A stretch of 54,492 nucleotides of DNA from UBA3478 sp049596955 (GTDB lineage: Bacteria > Bacteroidota > Bacteroidia > Flavobacteriales > Flavobacteriaceae), in contig JBMYMD010000016.1 in the NCBI GenBank assembly GCA_049596955.1, positions 1 to 54,492 on the forward strand, given 5' to 3'. The stretch's first letter is position 1. Each line of letters starts with the position of its first letter. Shown piece after piece: positions 1 through 8,419 of this stretch. The translations under genes and the position numbers were made by a program. The notes beneath the pieces are model-generated. The model was not told the origin of the DNA and searched no databases. It worked only from the letters and a program-made list of their open reading frames with translations.

Positions 1-264
1 CAAGACATAGGTAGCTGGGATACTTCTAAAGTGACTAATATGATAGAGATGTTCTCTAGGGCGGAATCTTTTAATCAAGATATAAGTAATTGGAATACTT
101 TAAGAGTAATAGATATGAGGGCAATGTTTTATAACGCCAAATCTTTCAATCAAGACCTATCTTCTTGGGATGTAGAAAGAGTTGGTTCTTGTGCTTCATT
201 TTCAAATGGAGCATCATCTTGGACACTACCTAAACCTAACTTTACAAACTGTAATCCTGATTAG
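1..264 (+). CDS. BspA-like (DUF285) surface protein, C-terminal fragment
   Basis: The frame is open from the first base, so only the last 87 residues are present and the start lies outside the window. The visible part is two to three copies of the roughly 25-residue DUF285/BspA leucine-rich-like repeat, recognisable from SFNQDIS.W and SFNQDLSSWDV, followed by the terminal sequence WTLPKPNFTNCNPD. The same ending, almost identical at DNA level, closes the intact lipoprotein at 38510-39823, so the two are paralogues and this one was probably also a secreted lipoprotein. A hairpin terminator follows at 295-322. Role: extracellular repeat protein; ligand unknown. Family call is firm, function is not. 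Confidence 0.85.
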   Translation, partial: QDIGSWDTSKVTNMIEMFSRAESFNQDISNWNTLRVIDMRAMFYNAKSFNQDLSSWDVERVGSCASFSNGASSWTLPKPNFTNCNPD

Positions 265-294
265 AGGACTCTTAACTTTTAGTTTTAAAATTAT

Positions 295-322
295 GCCTCT
301 GGATAATTCTAGGGGCTTTTTT
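295..322 (+). terminator. Rho-independent terminator after the BspA-like gene
   Basis: GCCTCT (295-300) pairs with AGGGGC (311-316) through one G-T pair, with a 10-nt loop and then six T. It separates the surface-protein gene from cmk. Confidence 0.65.
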
Positions 323-387
323 GTTAACTTCGGTTAACCATTATTAAAGTAGTAAAAGGTGCAAATTAAGGTGCTTTTGGAAAAATT

Positions 388-1041
388 GTGAATAAACGCA
401 TTATCATAGCTATTGACGGGCACGCCTCTACAGGCAAAAGTACGCTTGCTAGAACATTAGCTCAACAGCTCAATTACGTCTATATCGATTCCGGAGCGAT
501 GTATAGAGCAGTCACCTTGTATGCGGTTAAGAACAATTTAAATGCCGAGCAAATCATTGATCATTTAGATGAAATCAGTATTTCATTCGATGTCAGTGGT
601 CAGATTTTTTTAAATGAAGAGAATGTCTCTGAAGAGATCAGAGGCATGCGCATATCTGAGCGCGTAAGCGAATTTGCGGCAATCGCACCCATACGTCAAA
701 AAATGATTCAAATACAACAAGGGTATGGAAAAGACAAAGGCGTTGTAATGGATGGTCGTGATATTGGTACTGCAGTTTTTCCTGAAGCTGAATTGAAGCT
801 CTTTATGTCTGCATCACCTGAAATAAGAGCAAAAAGACGTTTTGAAGAACTGAAGTTGAATCAAGACGTAAGTTATGAAGAGGTACTTAAAAACATTTTA
901 GAACGAGACGAAAAGGATAGTTCACGCAAGACAAATCCGCTTCGAAAGGCAACAGATGCCTTAGTTGTTGACAATTCACATCAATCTAAAGAAGAATTGC
1001 TACAGTACGCATTAAAACTCGTTGAAAAGGCTTTGAATTAA
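388..1041 (+). CDS. cmk: Cytidylate kinase
   Basis: Phosphorylates CMP and dCMP with ATP, giving the diphosphates for RNA and DNA synthesis in the cytoplasm. The 217-residue length is normal. The P-loop GHASTGKS lies at residues 11-18, followed by the substrate-site motif DSGAMYRA near residue 35 and DGRDIGTAVFP in the middle, which is diagnostic of Cmk. The start is GTG at 388; translation from it gives the expected MNKRIIIAIDG amino end, and no ATG lies suitably upstream. It sits directly before rpsA, an arrangement seen in many bacteria. No strong promoter box is visible, though TGCTTTTG about 10 bases upstream matches the Bacteroidota -7 element at 7 of 8 positions. Confidence 0.95.
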   Translation: MNKRIIIAIDGHASTGKSTLARTLAQQLNYVYIDSGAMYRAVTLYAVKNNLNAEQIIDHLDEISISFDVSGQIFLNEENVSEEIRGMRISERVSEFAAIAPIRQKMIQIQQGYGKDKGVVMDGRDIGTAVFPEAELKLFMSASPEIRAKRRFEELKLNQDVSYEEVLKNILERDEKDSSRKTNPLRKATDALVVDNSHQSKEELLQYALKLVEKALN

Positions 1042-1075
1042 AGGCAGCTAATTTTCTCTATTTCAATTATTTTAA

Positions 1076-1083
1076 TATTTTTG
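1076..1083 (+). promoter_or_regulatory. Promoter -7 element for rpsA
   Basis: TATTTTTG matches the Bacteroidota -7 consensus TAnnTTTG. Transcription would start near 1088, giving a leader of about 110 bases before rpsA that holds two perfect hairpins. No clear -33 TTG is seen at the usual spacing. Confidence 0.5.
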
Positions 1084-1086
1084 CAC

Positions 1087-1176
1087 TCCTTTTCTAGCAT
1101 TTATGGGTACGAGAAAAGGAAACAAAAATTACTAAACACTTTTAAGCAGTTGCGAACGACCCTAGTCTGCTTAAAA
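1087..1176 (+). promoter_or_regulatory. Structured 5' leader of rpsA (two hairpins)
   Basis: Hairpin 1: TCCTTTTCT (1087-1095) pairs perfectly with AGAAAAGGA (1112-1120), 9 bp with a 16-nt loop. Hairpin 2: TTTTAAGCAG (1140-1149) pairs perfectly with CTGCTTAAAA (1167-1176), 10 bp with a 17-nt loop, ending 22 bases before the ATG. No T-run follows either stem, so they are not simple terminators. S1 represses its own translation through its leader in E. coli; by analogy this could be an autoregulatory site. That role is inference. Confidence 0.5.
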
Positions 1177-1198
1177 TACAAATTAAACACAGCACAGT

Positions 1199-3022
1199 AT
1201 GGCTGATGAACAAACTACTCCAGAAGCAGAAGCACAAGAGACTTCTGCGGAGCAAACTCCAACGCAAACTCCACAAGAATTTTTAGCTTCCTTCGATTGG
1301 GATAAATACCAAGAGGGAATCGAGCGCGTTGATGAGACTAAACTTAAAGAATTTGAAAACCTTGTTGAGCAGAATTTTGTCGATACAGCTGATGAGGAAG
1401 TGGTTACAGGTAAGGTAATTCACTTGACAGACAGAGAGGCAATTATTGACATCAATGCAAAGTCAGAGGGCGTTATCTCCCTAAATGAATTTCGCTACAA
1501 CCCAGATTTAAAGGTTGGCGATGAGGTAGAAGTTCTTATTGATATTCGTGAAGATAAAACAGGACAACTTGTTCTTTCTCACAGAAAAGCGAGAACGATT
1601 AAAGCTTGGGACCGTGTAAACGATGCTCATGACAAAGAGGAAATCGTACAAGGTTTTGTGAAATGCAGAACTAAAGGAGGAATGATTGTAGATGTCTTTG
1701 GAATCGAAGCATTCTTGCCAGGATCACAAATCGACGTGAAGCCTATTCGCGATTACGATCAATACGTAGGAAAGAATATGGAATTCAAAGTTGTTAAAAT
1801 CAACCATGAATTCAAAAACGTAGTGGTTTCGCACAAGGCACTAATTGAAGCAGACATCGAGGTACAGAAAAAAGAAATTATTTCTCAATTAGAGAAAGGT
1901 CAAGTACTAGAAGGTATCGTGAAAAATGTGACCTCTTATGGAGTATTTATCGACTTAGGTGGTGTTGACGGTTTAATTCACATTACAGATCTTTCTTGGA
2001 GTAGAATTAATCACCCAAGTGAGGTTGTAGAGCTAGACCAAAAATTAAACGTAGTAATTTTAGATTTCGACGACAATAAATCAAGAATCCAATTAGGACT
2101 GAAGCAACTTGAGAAGCATCCATGGGAAGCTCTAGGAGAAGATGTTCAGGTTGGTTCGAAAGTTAAAGGTAAGGTTGTAGTTATTGCTGATTACGGAGCA
2201 TTTATTGAAATAGTTGAAGGCGTAGAAGGTTTAGTTCACGTCTCTGAAATGTCATGGTCTACACACTTGAGATCTGCACAAGATTTCGTAAGTGTTGGTG
2301 ATGAAGTTGAGGCTATGGTAATAACACTTGATCGTGAAGAGCGTAAAATGTCTTTGGGTATTAAGCAACTGTCTCCTGATCCATGGACTGATATAACTTC
2401 AAAGTATCCTGTTGGTTCTAGACATTCAGGTACAATCCGCAATTTCACTAACTTCGGTGTTTTCGTAGAACTTGAAGAAGGTATTGACGGGTTAATCTAT
2501 ATATCAGACCTCTCTTGGACTAAGAAAATAAAACATCCTTCAGAATTCGTAAATGTTGGAGAGTCAATAGAAATCGAAGTATTGGAGTTGGATGTTGAAG
2601 GACGCAAATTGAGTTTAGGACATAAACAAACTCAAACCAATCCTTGGGATGCATATTCTACTGAATTTGCAGAAGGAACAGTGCACACTGCGGAAATTGG
2701 AGAGATTGTTGATAAAGGAGCAACAATTACCTTAAATGACGATATCGTAGCATTCATTCCTTCAAGACATTTAGAGAAAGAAGATAACTCTAGATTAAAG
2801 AAAGGAGAAGAAGCACAGTTCAAGATTATTGAATTTAATAAAGACTTTAAGAGAGTTGTGGCTAGTCATACAGCTACTTTTAAAGAGCAAGAAGAGCGCA
2901 ATCTCAAAGCGGCTAAACGCAGACAAGAGGCTCAAGCTGAAGAGTCGAAAACCACTTTTGGTGATGCTAACGCTCAGCTACAAGCGCTTAAAGATAAAAT
3001 GGAGAAAGAAGGAAATAATTAA
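1199..3022 (+). CDS. rpsA: 30S ribosomal protein S1
   Basis: S1 binds mRNA and helps the 30S subunit unfold and start on it, which matters in Bacteroidota where Shine-Dalgarno pairing is weak. The 607-residue protein has an acidic Glu/Gln-rich amino end of about 40 residues, then a series of S1 OB-fold domains; the repeating signature V..Y/F.G.F.....G..GL.H.S.(L/M)SW is clear at about residues 245, 330 and 415. The C-terminal 50 residues are charged and rich in Ala, Lys and Glu. Length fits the six-domain form. It has its own promoter and a long hairpin-bearing leader, and ends at a good terminator at 3044-3072. Confidence 0.97.
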   Translation: MADEQTTPEAEAQETSAEQTPTQTPQEFLASFDWDKYQEGIERVDETKLKEFENLVEQNFVDTADEEVVTGKVIHLTDREAIIDINAKSEGVISLNEFRYNPDLKVGDEVEVLIDIREDKTGQLVLSHRKARTIKAWDRVNDAHDKEEIVQGFVKCRTKGGMIVDVFGIEAFLPGSQIDVKPIRDYDQYVGKNMEFKVVKINHEFKNVVVSHKALIEADIEVQKKEIISQLEKGQVLEGIVKNVTSYGVFIDLGGVDGLIHITDLSWSRINHPSEVVELDQKLNVVILDFDDNKSRIQLGLKQLEKHPWEALGEDVQVGSKVKGKVVVIADYGAFIEIVEGVEGLVHVSEMSWSTHLRSAQDFVSVGDEVEAMVITLDREERKMSLGIKQLSPDPWTDITSKYPVGSRHSGTIRNFTNFGVFVELEEGIDGLIYISDLSWTKKIKHPSEFVNVGESIEIEVLELDVEGRKLSLGHKQTQTNPWDAYSTEFAEGTVHTAEIGEIVDKGATITLNDDIVAFIPSRHLEKEDNSRLKKGEEAQFKIIEFNKDFKRVVASHTATFKEQEERNLKAAKRRQEAQAEESKTTFGDANAQLQALKDKMEKEGNN

Positions 3023-3043
3023 TCTTTTTTCATCATACAACTT

Positions 3044-3072
3044 AAAACCTCGGAAGTTTCCGGGGTTTTTTT
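3044..3072 (+). terminator. Rho-independent terminator of rpsA
   Basis: AAAACCTCGGA pairs with TCCGGGGTTTT around a short AGTT loop, followed by a run of T. A strong, classic stem. Confidence 0.85.
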
Positions 3073-3075
3073 GTT

Positions 3076-3083
3076 TACTTTTG
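3076..3083 (+). promoter_or_regulatory. Promoter -7 element of the pyrR operon
   Basis: TACTTTTG matches TAnnTTTG exactly and lies immediately after the rpsA terminator, 35 bases before the pyrR ATG. The leader is too short for a PyrR-type attenuator. Confidence 0.6.
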
Positions 3084-3117
3084 TACAAAATATATACAAC
3101 TCAGCGTTCTAATAGAA

Positions 3118-3663
3118 ATGAATCAACAAGTTCTTCTCGACGAAAAAGAGTTGCAAGTAGTACTTCACAGGCTGTCTTGTCAGTTATTAGAAAATCATCT
3201 GGATTTTTCAAACTCCGTATTAATTGGATTACAACCTAGAGGTGTATTCCTAGCAGATCGATTACATCAATTATTAACCAGCGATTATCAAGTTAAAAAT
3301 CTACAATACGGAACATTAGACATTACTTTTTTTAGAGACGACTTTAGAAGAAACGAAAATCCTCTCAAGGCGAATTCAACTCTTATAGACTTCTTGGTAG
3401 AAGATCGAAATGTGATTTTTATTGACGATGTGCTCTACTCAGGTCGAAGTGTTCAAGCTGCCCTTAGCGCCATACAATCTTTTGGCAGGCCCAAAGCCGT
3501 TGAGCTCATGGTGTTAATTGATCGAAGATTTAGTAGACATCTTCCAATTCAACCTTCCTATACAGGTAGGCAAGTAGACGCCATTAGCGAAGAACACGTT
3601 CGTGTTGCTTGGAAAGAAAAGGACGGAGAAGATTGTGTGTATTTGGTTAAAAATAAAATATGA
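3118..3663 (+). CDS. pyrR: PyrR, pyrimidine regulator / uracil phosphoribosyltransferase
   Basis: PyrR proteins convert uracil and PRPP to UMP, and in Gram-positive bacteria also bind pyr mRNA to attenuate transcription. The PRPP-binding loop VIFIDDVLYSGRSVQAAL near residue 100 is diagnostic, as are the amino-terminal LIGLQPRG and the late VDAISEEHVRVAW. At 181 residues the length is usual. It is the first gene of a run with pyrB, whose ATG overlaps the pyrR stop by four bases (3660-3663), so the two are translationally coupled. No attenuator structure is visible in the 35-base leader, so RNA-level regulation here is not supported by the sequence. Confidence 0.93.
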   Translation: MNQQVLLDEKELQVVLHRLSCQLLENHLDFSNSVLIGLQPRGVFLADRLHQLLTSDYQVKNLQYGTLDITFFRDDFRRNENPLKANSTLIDFLVEDRNVIFIDDVLYSGRSVQAALSAIQSFGRPKAVELMVLIDRRFSRHLPIQPSYTGRQVDAISEEHVRVAWKEKDGEDCVYLVKNKI

Positions 3664-4592
3664 CAGAATTAAGTGTTGATCATTTATTGGGTATAAAAGA
3701 TCTTCAAAAAGAAGACATTGAGCTCATATTTAAAACGGCCGACCAGTTTAAAGAGGTTATTAATCGCCCGATAAAGAAGGTGCCTAGCCTCAGAGACATT
3801 ACTATAGCAAATGTTTTTTTTGAAAATAGTACCAGGACTAAATTGTCTTTTGAACTGGCCGAAAAGAGACTTTCTGCAGATGTTGTCAATTTTTCTGCTT
3901 CCTCCTCAAGTGTGAGTAAGGGAGAAACACTTGTTGATACGATAAACAATATTTTAGCCATGAAAGTGGATATGGTTGTTATGCGACATCCGCATCCCGG
4001 GGCTTGTCATCTACTCGCTCAAAAAGTAGATGCCAAAATAGTTAACGCCGGCGATGGAGCTCACGAACACCCAACACAGGCCCTTTTAGACACTTATTCT
4101 ATTCGCGAAAAATTAGGAAAAATCAAAGGTAAAAAAGTGGCTATTGTCGGAGATATTTTGCATTCAAGAGTAGCACTTTCTAATATATATGCTTTACAAA
4201 AACTTGGAGCGGAAGTAACCTTATGTGGCCCAAAAACCTTAATTCCTCAGCATGCAGAGTCTTTGGGTGTTAAGGTTGACCTCGATTTTGATAGAGTCAT
4301 TCAAAATAATGATGTGCTCAATATGTTACGTGTACAAAATGAACGCATGAATTTGGATTACTTTCCCTCTAATAGAGACTATGTCTTTCAGTATGGTCTA
4401 ACACAAGATCGTTTAAACAAGAGCCAAAACAAGCCTCTTGTTATGCATCCAGGTCCAATTAACAGAGGCGTAGAAATTAGTTCAGAAGTTGCCGATTCTA
4501 GTGACGCCATTATATTAAACCAAGTCGAAAACGGAGTTGCAGTTCGTATGTCAGTACTTTATTTGCTTGCATCTAAAATGAATATAGTTTAA
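3660..4592 (+). CDS. pyrB: Aspartate carbamoyltransferase, catalytic subunit
   Basis: Joins carbamoyl phosphate to aspartate, the committed step of pyrimidine synthesis. The carbamoyl-phosphate motif FFENSTRTKLSFE lies near residue 54, HPTQALLD near 137 and the aspartate-binding HPGPINRGVEI near 263. The 310-residue length is that of the catalytic chain; no pyrI regulatory subunit or dihydroorotase-like partner lies beside it, so it probably works as a free trimer. The start overlaps the end of pyrR. Downstream is a small conserved gene after 12 bases. Confidence 0.96.
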   Translation: MTELSVDHLLGIKDLQKEDIELIFKTADQFKEVINRPIKKVPSLRDITIANVFFENSTRTKLSFELAEKRLSADVVNFSASSSSVSKGETLVDTINNILAMKVDMVVMRHPHPGACHLLAQKVDAKIVNAGDGAHEHPTQALLDTYSIREKLGKIKGKKVAIVGDILHSRVALSNIYALQKLGAEVTLCGPKTLIPQHAESLGVKVDLDFDRVIQNNDVLNMLRVQNERMNLDYFPSNRDYVFQYGLTQDRLNKSQNKPLVMHPGPINRGVEISSEVADSSDAIILNQVENGVAVRMSVLYLLASKMNIV

Positions 4593-4604
4593 TTCTAAAG
4601 GTTT

Positions 4605-4910
4605 ATGACAGATGTTTATTCACAAGAGCGTCAAAACTTAAGTAGTTTTATTGATCATTTACAAGGCCATCTTAGTGACCACAAGCAGCATGTGATAATA
4701 GAATTTAATGCTGAACAAGAACTCAATACTAATGAAATAAAGCAGCTTGAAACAATTGAGAAACAGATAAGAGGTAATAATTTGAGTTTTGTGGTAGTTT
4801 CTTTAACGCTTGGTTACGACAGTAGTGATACTCTAACAGTAGTGCCTAGTATAGATGAGGCGTACGATTTGATTTCATTTGAAGAAATGCAAAGAGATTT
4901 ACTAGGATGA
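4605..4910 (+). CDS. Conserved small protein upstream of rnz, possibly STAS-like
   Basis: A 101-residue protein of unknown function. It has no signal peptide or membrane segment. The pattern of a central hydrophobic strand (LSFVVVSLTL), an acidic helix and a C-terminal SIDEAYDLISFEEMQRDL resembles the shape of STAS/SpoIIAA-type proteins, but no phosphorylation-site serine motif is evident and the resemblance is weak. Its stop overlaps the rnz ATG by four bases (4907-4910), so the two are probably made in step. A role linked to tRNA 3' processing is possible from position only. Confidence 0.7.
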   Translation: MTDVYSQERQNLSSFIDHLQGHLSDHKQHVIIEFNAEQELNTNEIKQLETIEKQIRGNNLSFVVVSLTLGYDSSDTLTVVPSIDEAYDLISFEEMQRDLLG

Positions 4911-5686
4911 AGGTTCATGTCTTAGGTTGTTATGCAGCCACACCAAGATCTTATAATAATCCTACTGCTCAAGTGTTAGAACTCCCCAAAAATCTTTTTT
5001 TAATAGACTGTGGAGAAGGAACTCAGGTAGCCTTCAGAAGAAAGAAACTTAAATTTTCTCGCTTAGAACACATCTTTATTTCTCATCTTCACGGTGATCA
5101 TTTCTTTGGTTTACCCGGTTTAGTCTCAACCCTTAGACTTTTAGGAAGAGATAAGCCTTTAACCATACACGGTCCAAAAGGCATTAAGGAAGCCATAACC
5201 TTATTGCTTAAACTGGGTGACAGTTGGACCGATTATCCGCTTCATTTCAATGAATTAGAGTCGAAGTCATCAGAGGTGATTTTAGAATTAGAGCGCCTTA
5301 GAGTATCTACAATTCCTTTAGAGCATCGCATCTATACAAATGGCTTTTTGTTCGAAACCAAGTTAAAGTCTGAAGACTCATGGCAGAAACAATACGCATA
5401 TTGCAGTGATACCAAATACTCAGAGCATATTGCTCCTTTAATTCAAGAAGTGAAGTGTCTTTATCACGAGTCTACATTTTTGAAAGAGGATGAGCGATTA
5501 TGTGAATACACAAAACACAGTAGTGCAAGTCAAGCGGCTATGGTTGCAGAACAGGCAAATGCAGAAAATTTATTGCTTGGACACTATTCTACACGTTATA
5601 AAGATTTAAATTTGTTTAAGTTGGAGGCAGAAGAAATATTCAAAAACGTATTTTTAGCTGAAGACGGAGCAACTTTTGATTTTTAG
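4907..5686 (+). CDS. rnz: Ribonuclease Z (tRNA 3' endonuclease), short form
   Basis: Cleaves the 3' trailer from tRNA precursors; needed here at least for tRNA-Ser and tRNA-Pro in this window, whose CCA is not encoded. Metal-binding motif HLHGDHFFGLPGL at about residue 60, a second ligand region EHRIYTNGFLFE near 140, YCSDT near 163, HSSASQAA near 200 and LLGHYSTRY near 220 identify the family. At 259 residues it is about 40 shorter than the usual 300. The missing part lies between GFLFE and YCSDT, where typical bacterial enzymes carry a long segment with a PPGP motif that belongs to the tRNA-binding flexible arm. Catalytic residues appear complete. Confidence 0.92.
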   Translation: MKVHVLGCYAATPRSYNNPTAQVLELPKNLFLIDCGEGTQVAFRRKKLKFSRLEHIFISHLHGDHFFGLPGLVSTLRLLGRDKPLTIHGPKGIKEAITLLLKLGDSWTDYPLHFNELESKSSEVILELERLRVSTIPLEHRIYTNGFLFETKLKSEDSWQKQYAYCSDTKYSEHIAPLIQEVKCLYHESTFLKEDERLCEYTKHSSASQAAMVAEQANAENLLLGHYSTRYKDLNLFKLEAEEIFKNVFLAEDGATFDF

Positions 5687-5691
5687 CCTAG

Positions 5692-6324
5692 ATGAAAGAT
5701 CTCAGTGATTACAGAAAAAGTTACGATCGGGATGCACTTCTTGAGACTAATGTACCTATAAATCCCTTTTTGCTTTTCGAAAATTGGTTTCAATTGGCCG
5801 ATGCACATGCTAATATTGAAGAAGCCAATGCAATGACCTTAACAACGGTGGGAGAAGATAACACTCCTCTAGCTCGGGTAGTATTGCTTAAAAAAATCAC
5901 TCAAAAAGGGTTTCGATTTTTTAGTAATTATCAAAGTCAAAAAGGTCAGGCTATAGCGAACAACCCAAATGTTTGTATCTCTTTTTTTTGGGCACCACTA
6001 GAACGTCAAGTAATCATTAAAGGACATTGTGAAACTCTTAGCAGCGGTGAATCAGAAAACTATTTTAAATCAAGACCTCAAGGAAGTCAAATTGGAGCCA
6101 TAATTTCACCTCAAAGTCAAGTAATACCAGATCGAGAATTTTTAGAACAACGATTGAGTGATTTTGACCAAATTAATTTGCAGAAACCCGATTATTGGGG
6201 TGGTTACGAGGTTTTACCCTCTAGCTTTGAGTTTTGGCAAGGTAGGCAAAATCGGCTTCACGATAGGTTGAGGTATTCAAAATCAGGGCAAGGAGAGTGG
6301 ATTATTGAACGCCTTGCACCATAG
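5692..6324 (+). CDS. pdxH: Pyridoxamine 5'-phosphate oxidase
   Basis: FMN-dependent oxidase that converts pyridoxamine or pyridoxine phosphate to pyridoxal phosphate, the cofactor used here by ThrC among others. Family features are the amino end DYRKSYDRDALLE, AMTLTTVGEDNTPLARVVLLK near residue 45, the substrate loop with SRPQGSQIGA near 128, and the C-terminal FWQGRQNRLHDRLRY...W...RLAP. The 210-residue length is normal. It follows rnz by five bases and precedes ppk1 by nine, so it is within the same likely operon. Confidence 0.95.
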   Translation: MKDLSDYRKSYDRDALLETNVPINPFLLFENWFQLADAHANIEEANAMTLTTVGEDNTPLARVVLLKKITQKGFRFFSNYQSQKGQAIANNPNVCISFFWAPLERQVIIKGHCETLSSGESENYFKSRPQGSQIGAIISPQSQVIPDREFLEQRLSDFDQINLQKPDYWGGYEVLPSSFEFWQGRQNRLHDRLRYSKSGQGEWIIERLAP

Positions 6325-6333
6325 TTTAAGCAT

Positions 6334-8415
6334 ATGAGATACACATATATTAATAGAGAAATCAGTTGGCTTCATTTTAACGAAAGAGTGTTGCAGGAAT
6401 GTGCTGATCCAAACGTACCTCTTTTAGAGCGGCTGCGATTTCTCGGTATATTTAGTAATAATCTTGATGAATTTTTTAAGGTTAGGTATGCTTCTGTAAA
6501 ACGCATGGTGGACACAGAGGATAGCGGAGAAACTTGGATTAATAGCGAAACAGCAAAGCAACTTCTTGAAAAAATAACTGAGCTTGTAATTGAACTTCAG
6601 GCAAAGAGTCTTACCATATTACAAGAAATTCAGCACGAGCTGCAAGAAGAACAAATATATATTATTGATGAGCTTCAAATCCCAGAAGAGCACTATGACT
6701 TTGTGCATAATTATTTTGATCAAAAGGTAAATCCAAATCTTCAAACCATCGATTTGAGCAGTATTTCTCACTTTCCTATGCTGCAGGAATCAGCGGCTTA
6801 TTTAGCAGTCAAACTAGAAGCGTTCAAAAACAAAAAATTAAAAATAACAGACAAAGAGAAGGTGAGCTATGGACTAATTGAAATTCCAGATAACTTAGAT
6901 CGCTTTCTCGTTTTACCTTCTAATGATAATAGGCAATATGTAATTTTACTTGATGATGTCATTCGTTTCTGCATGGAAAAAATCTTTTTCATGTATGAGT
7001 TTGATAAAATCAGTGCACATATGATAAAAGTCACACGAGATGCTGAATTAGATATTGATGATGATTTTGAAAAGTCTTTTGTAGAAAAAATATCCACCTC
7101 AGTAAGTAACAGAAGAATAAGTGATCCAGTTCGCTTTGTATACGACAAAAGAATTTCTATAGACACTTTAAATTTCCTGAAACAAAAGATGGAAATTGAG
7201 GATACCGACAGTGTAATTCCAGGAGGACGATATCACAACAGAAGAGATTATATGTCTTTTCCAGATTTAAATAAACCCGAGTTTCAATATGAAAAAATCA
7301 AGCCTTTAGCCATTCCGAATTTGAATAACGAGGGGAGTATTTTTAATCAGATAAGAATGCGTGATTATCTATTGTATACTCCTTATCAAGATTACGGGTA
7401 CGTTATTCGCTTTTTGAAAGAAGCGGCTTTAGATCCCAAGGTGAGTGAAATAAAAATCACTATTTATCGTCTAGCTAAAAATTCACAAGTAGCAGCAGCA
7501 TTAATTAATGCAGCAAATAATGGAAAAAAAGTAACTGTTCAAATTGAAATTCAGGCTCGTTTCGATGAGAAAGCAAATATTGATTATGCCAATACCTTTA
7601 GAGAAGTTGGGATTCGTCTGGTTTTTGGAGTAAAAGGCTTAAAGGTTCACAGTAAAATTTGCTACGTCACTAGAGAAAATGATCAAGGTGAACAAGAAGT
7701 CTTTTCATTTGTTAGCACAGGCAATTTCAATGAGTCAACGGCCAGAATCTATACCGATTACACCCTTTTCACGGCAAATCCAAAAATTGTAAGAGAATTA
7801 AAAACAGTTTTTGAGTTTTTTGAAACGCCTTATAAAACGCCAAAATTTAAGCATTTGATTGTCTCGCCGCATTATACAGAATCGACATATTCAAGTCTTA
7901 TTCAGAAGGAGATTGAAAATGCAAAAGCTGGTAAACCTGCTTTCATCCGCATTAAAATGAATTCATTTACCTCTTTTAAAATGGTAGATAAATTGTATGA
8001 GGCATCTAATGCTGGAGTTAAAATTGATCTAATCATAAGAGGTATTTGTTGCTTGGTGCCGGGTGTTAAAGGTCAAAGTGAAAATATTACCGCCATAAGT
8101 GTGGTAGATAAATTCTTAGAGCATCCTAGAGTATTTATTTTTGGAAATGCCGGTAAGCCTAAAGTTTATATTTCATCGGCAGATTGGATGACTCGAAATA
8201 TTGAAAATAGAGTAGAGGTTGGGGTACCTATTTACCAAGAAAATATTAAAAAAGAAATCCTAGATACTTTTGAAATTGCTTGGCGAGATAACGTAAAAGC
8301 AAGGGTCTTTTCTGATCGCTTTGACAATGCTTATAAAAAACTAGAAAAACCAGCAATACGTTCTCAGTTCGTCACCTATGATTATTATAAAAGTAAGCTG
8401 AATCTAAAGCAGTAA
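6334..8415 (+). CDS. ppk1: Polyphosphate kinase 1
   Basis: Reversibly polymerises the gamma-phosphate of ATP into polyphosphate. The N domain starts YINREISWLHFNERVL; the PLD-like catalytic part contains KVHSKICYVTR near residue 440 (phosphorylated histidine) and STGNFNESTARIYTDYTLF near 465, with RGICCLVPG near 570. At 693 residues it is full length. It is the last gene of the pyrR-to-ppk1 run and converges on the miaE-like gene, whose stop is four bases away. No ppx exopolyphosphatase is adjacent. Confidence 0.96.
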   Translation: MRYTYINREISWLHFNERVLQECADPNVPLLERLRFLGIFSNNLDEFFKVRYASVKRMVDTEDSGETWINSETAKQLLEKITELVIELQAKSLTILQEIQHELQEEQIYIIDELQIPEEHYDFVHNYFDQKVNPNLQTIDLSSISHFPMLQESAAYLAVKLEAFKNKKLKITDKEKVSYGLIEIPDNLDRFLVLPSNDNRQYVILLDDVIRFCMEKIFFMYEFDKISAHMIKVTRDAELDIDDDFEKSFVEKISTSVSNRRISDPVRFVYDKRISIDTLNFLKQKMEIEDTDSVIPGGRYHNRRDYMSFPDLNKPEFQYEKIKPLAIPNLNNEGSIFNQIRMRDYLLYTPYQDYGYVIRFLKEAALDPKVSEIKITIYRLAKNSQVAAALINAANNGKKVTVQIEIQARFDEKANIDYANTFREVGIRLVFGVKGLKVHSKICYVTRENDQGEQEVFSFVSTGNFNESTARIYTDYTLFTANPKIVRELKTVFEFFETPYKTPKFKHLIVSPHYTESTYSSLIQKEIENAKAGKPAFIRIKMNSFTSFKMVDKLYEASNAGVKIDLIIRGICCLVPGVKGQSENITAISVVDKFLEHPRVFIFGNAGKPKVYISSADWMTRNIENRVEVGVPIYQENIKKEILDTFEIAWRDNVKARVFSDRFDNAYKKLEKPAIRSQFVTYDYYKSKLNLKQ

Positions 8416-8419
8416 GTCG

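Noticed and set aside
3084..3117. PyrR-binding attenuator
   Set aside because: The leader is only about 30 bases, too short for the known PyrR anti-antiterminator.
2829..3239. 136-codon plus-strand frame across the end of rpsA and start of pyrR
   Set aside because: It is out of frame with two certain genes and crosses a strong terminator; composition is Lys/Arg-rich as shadows of A-rich DNA are.
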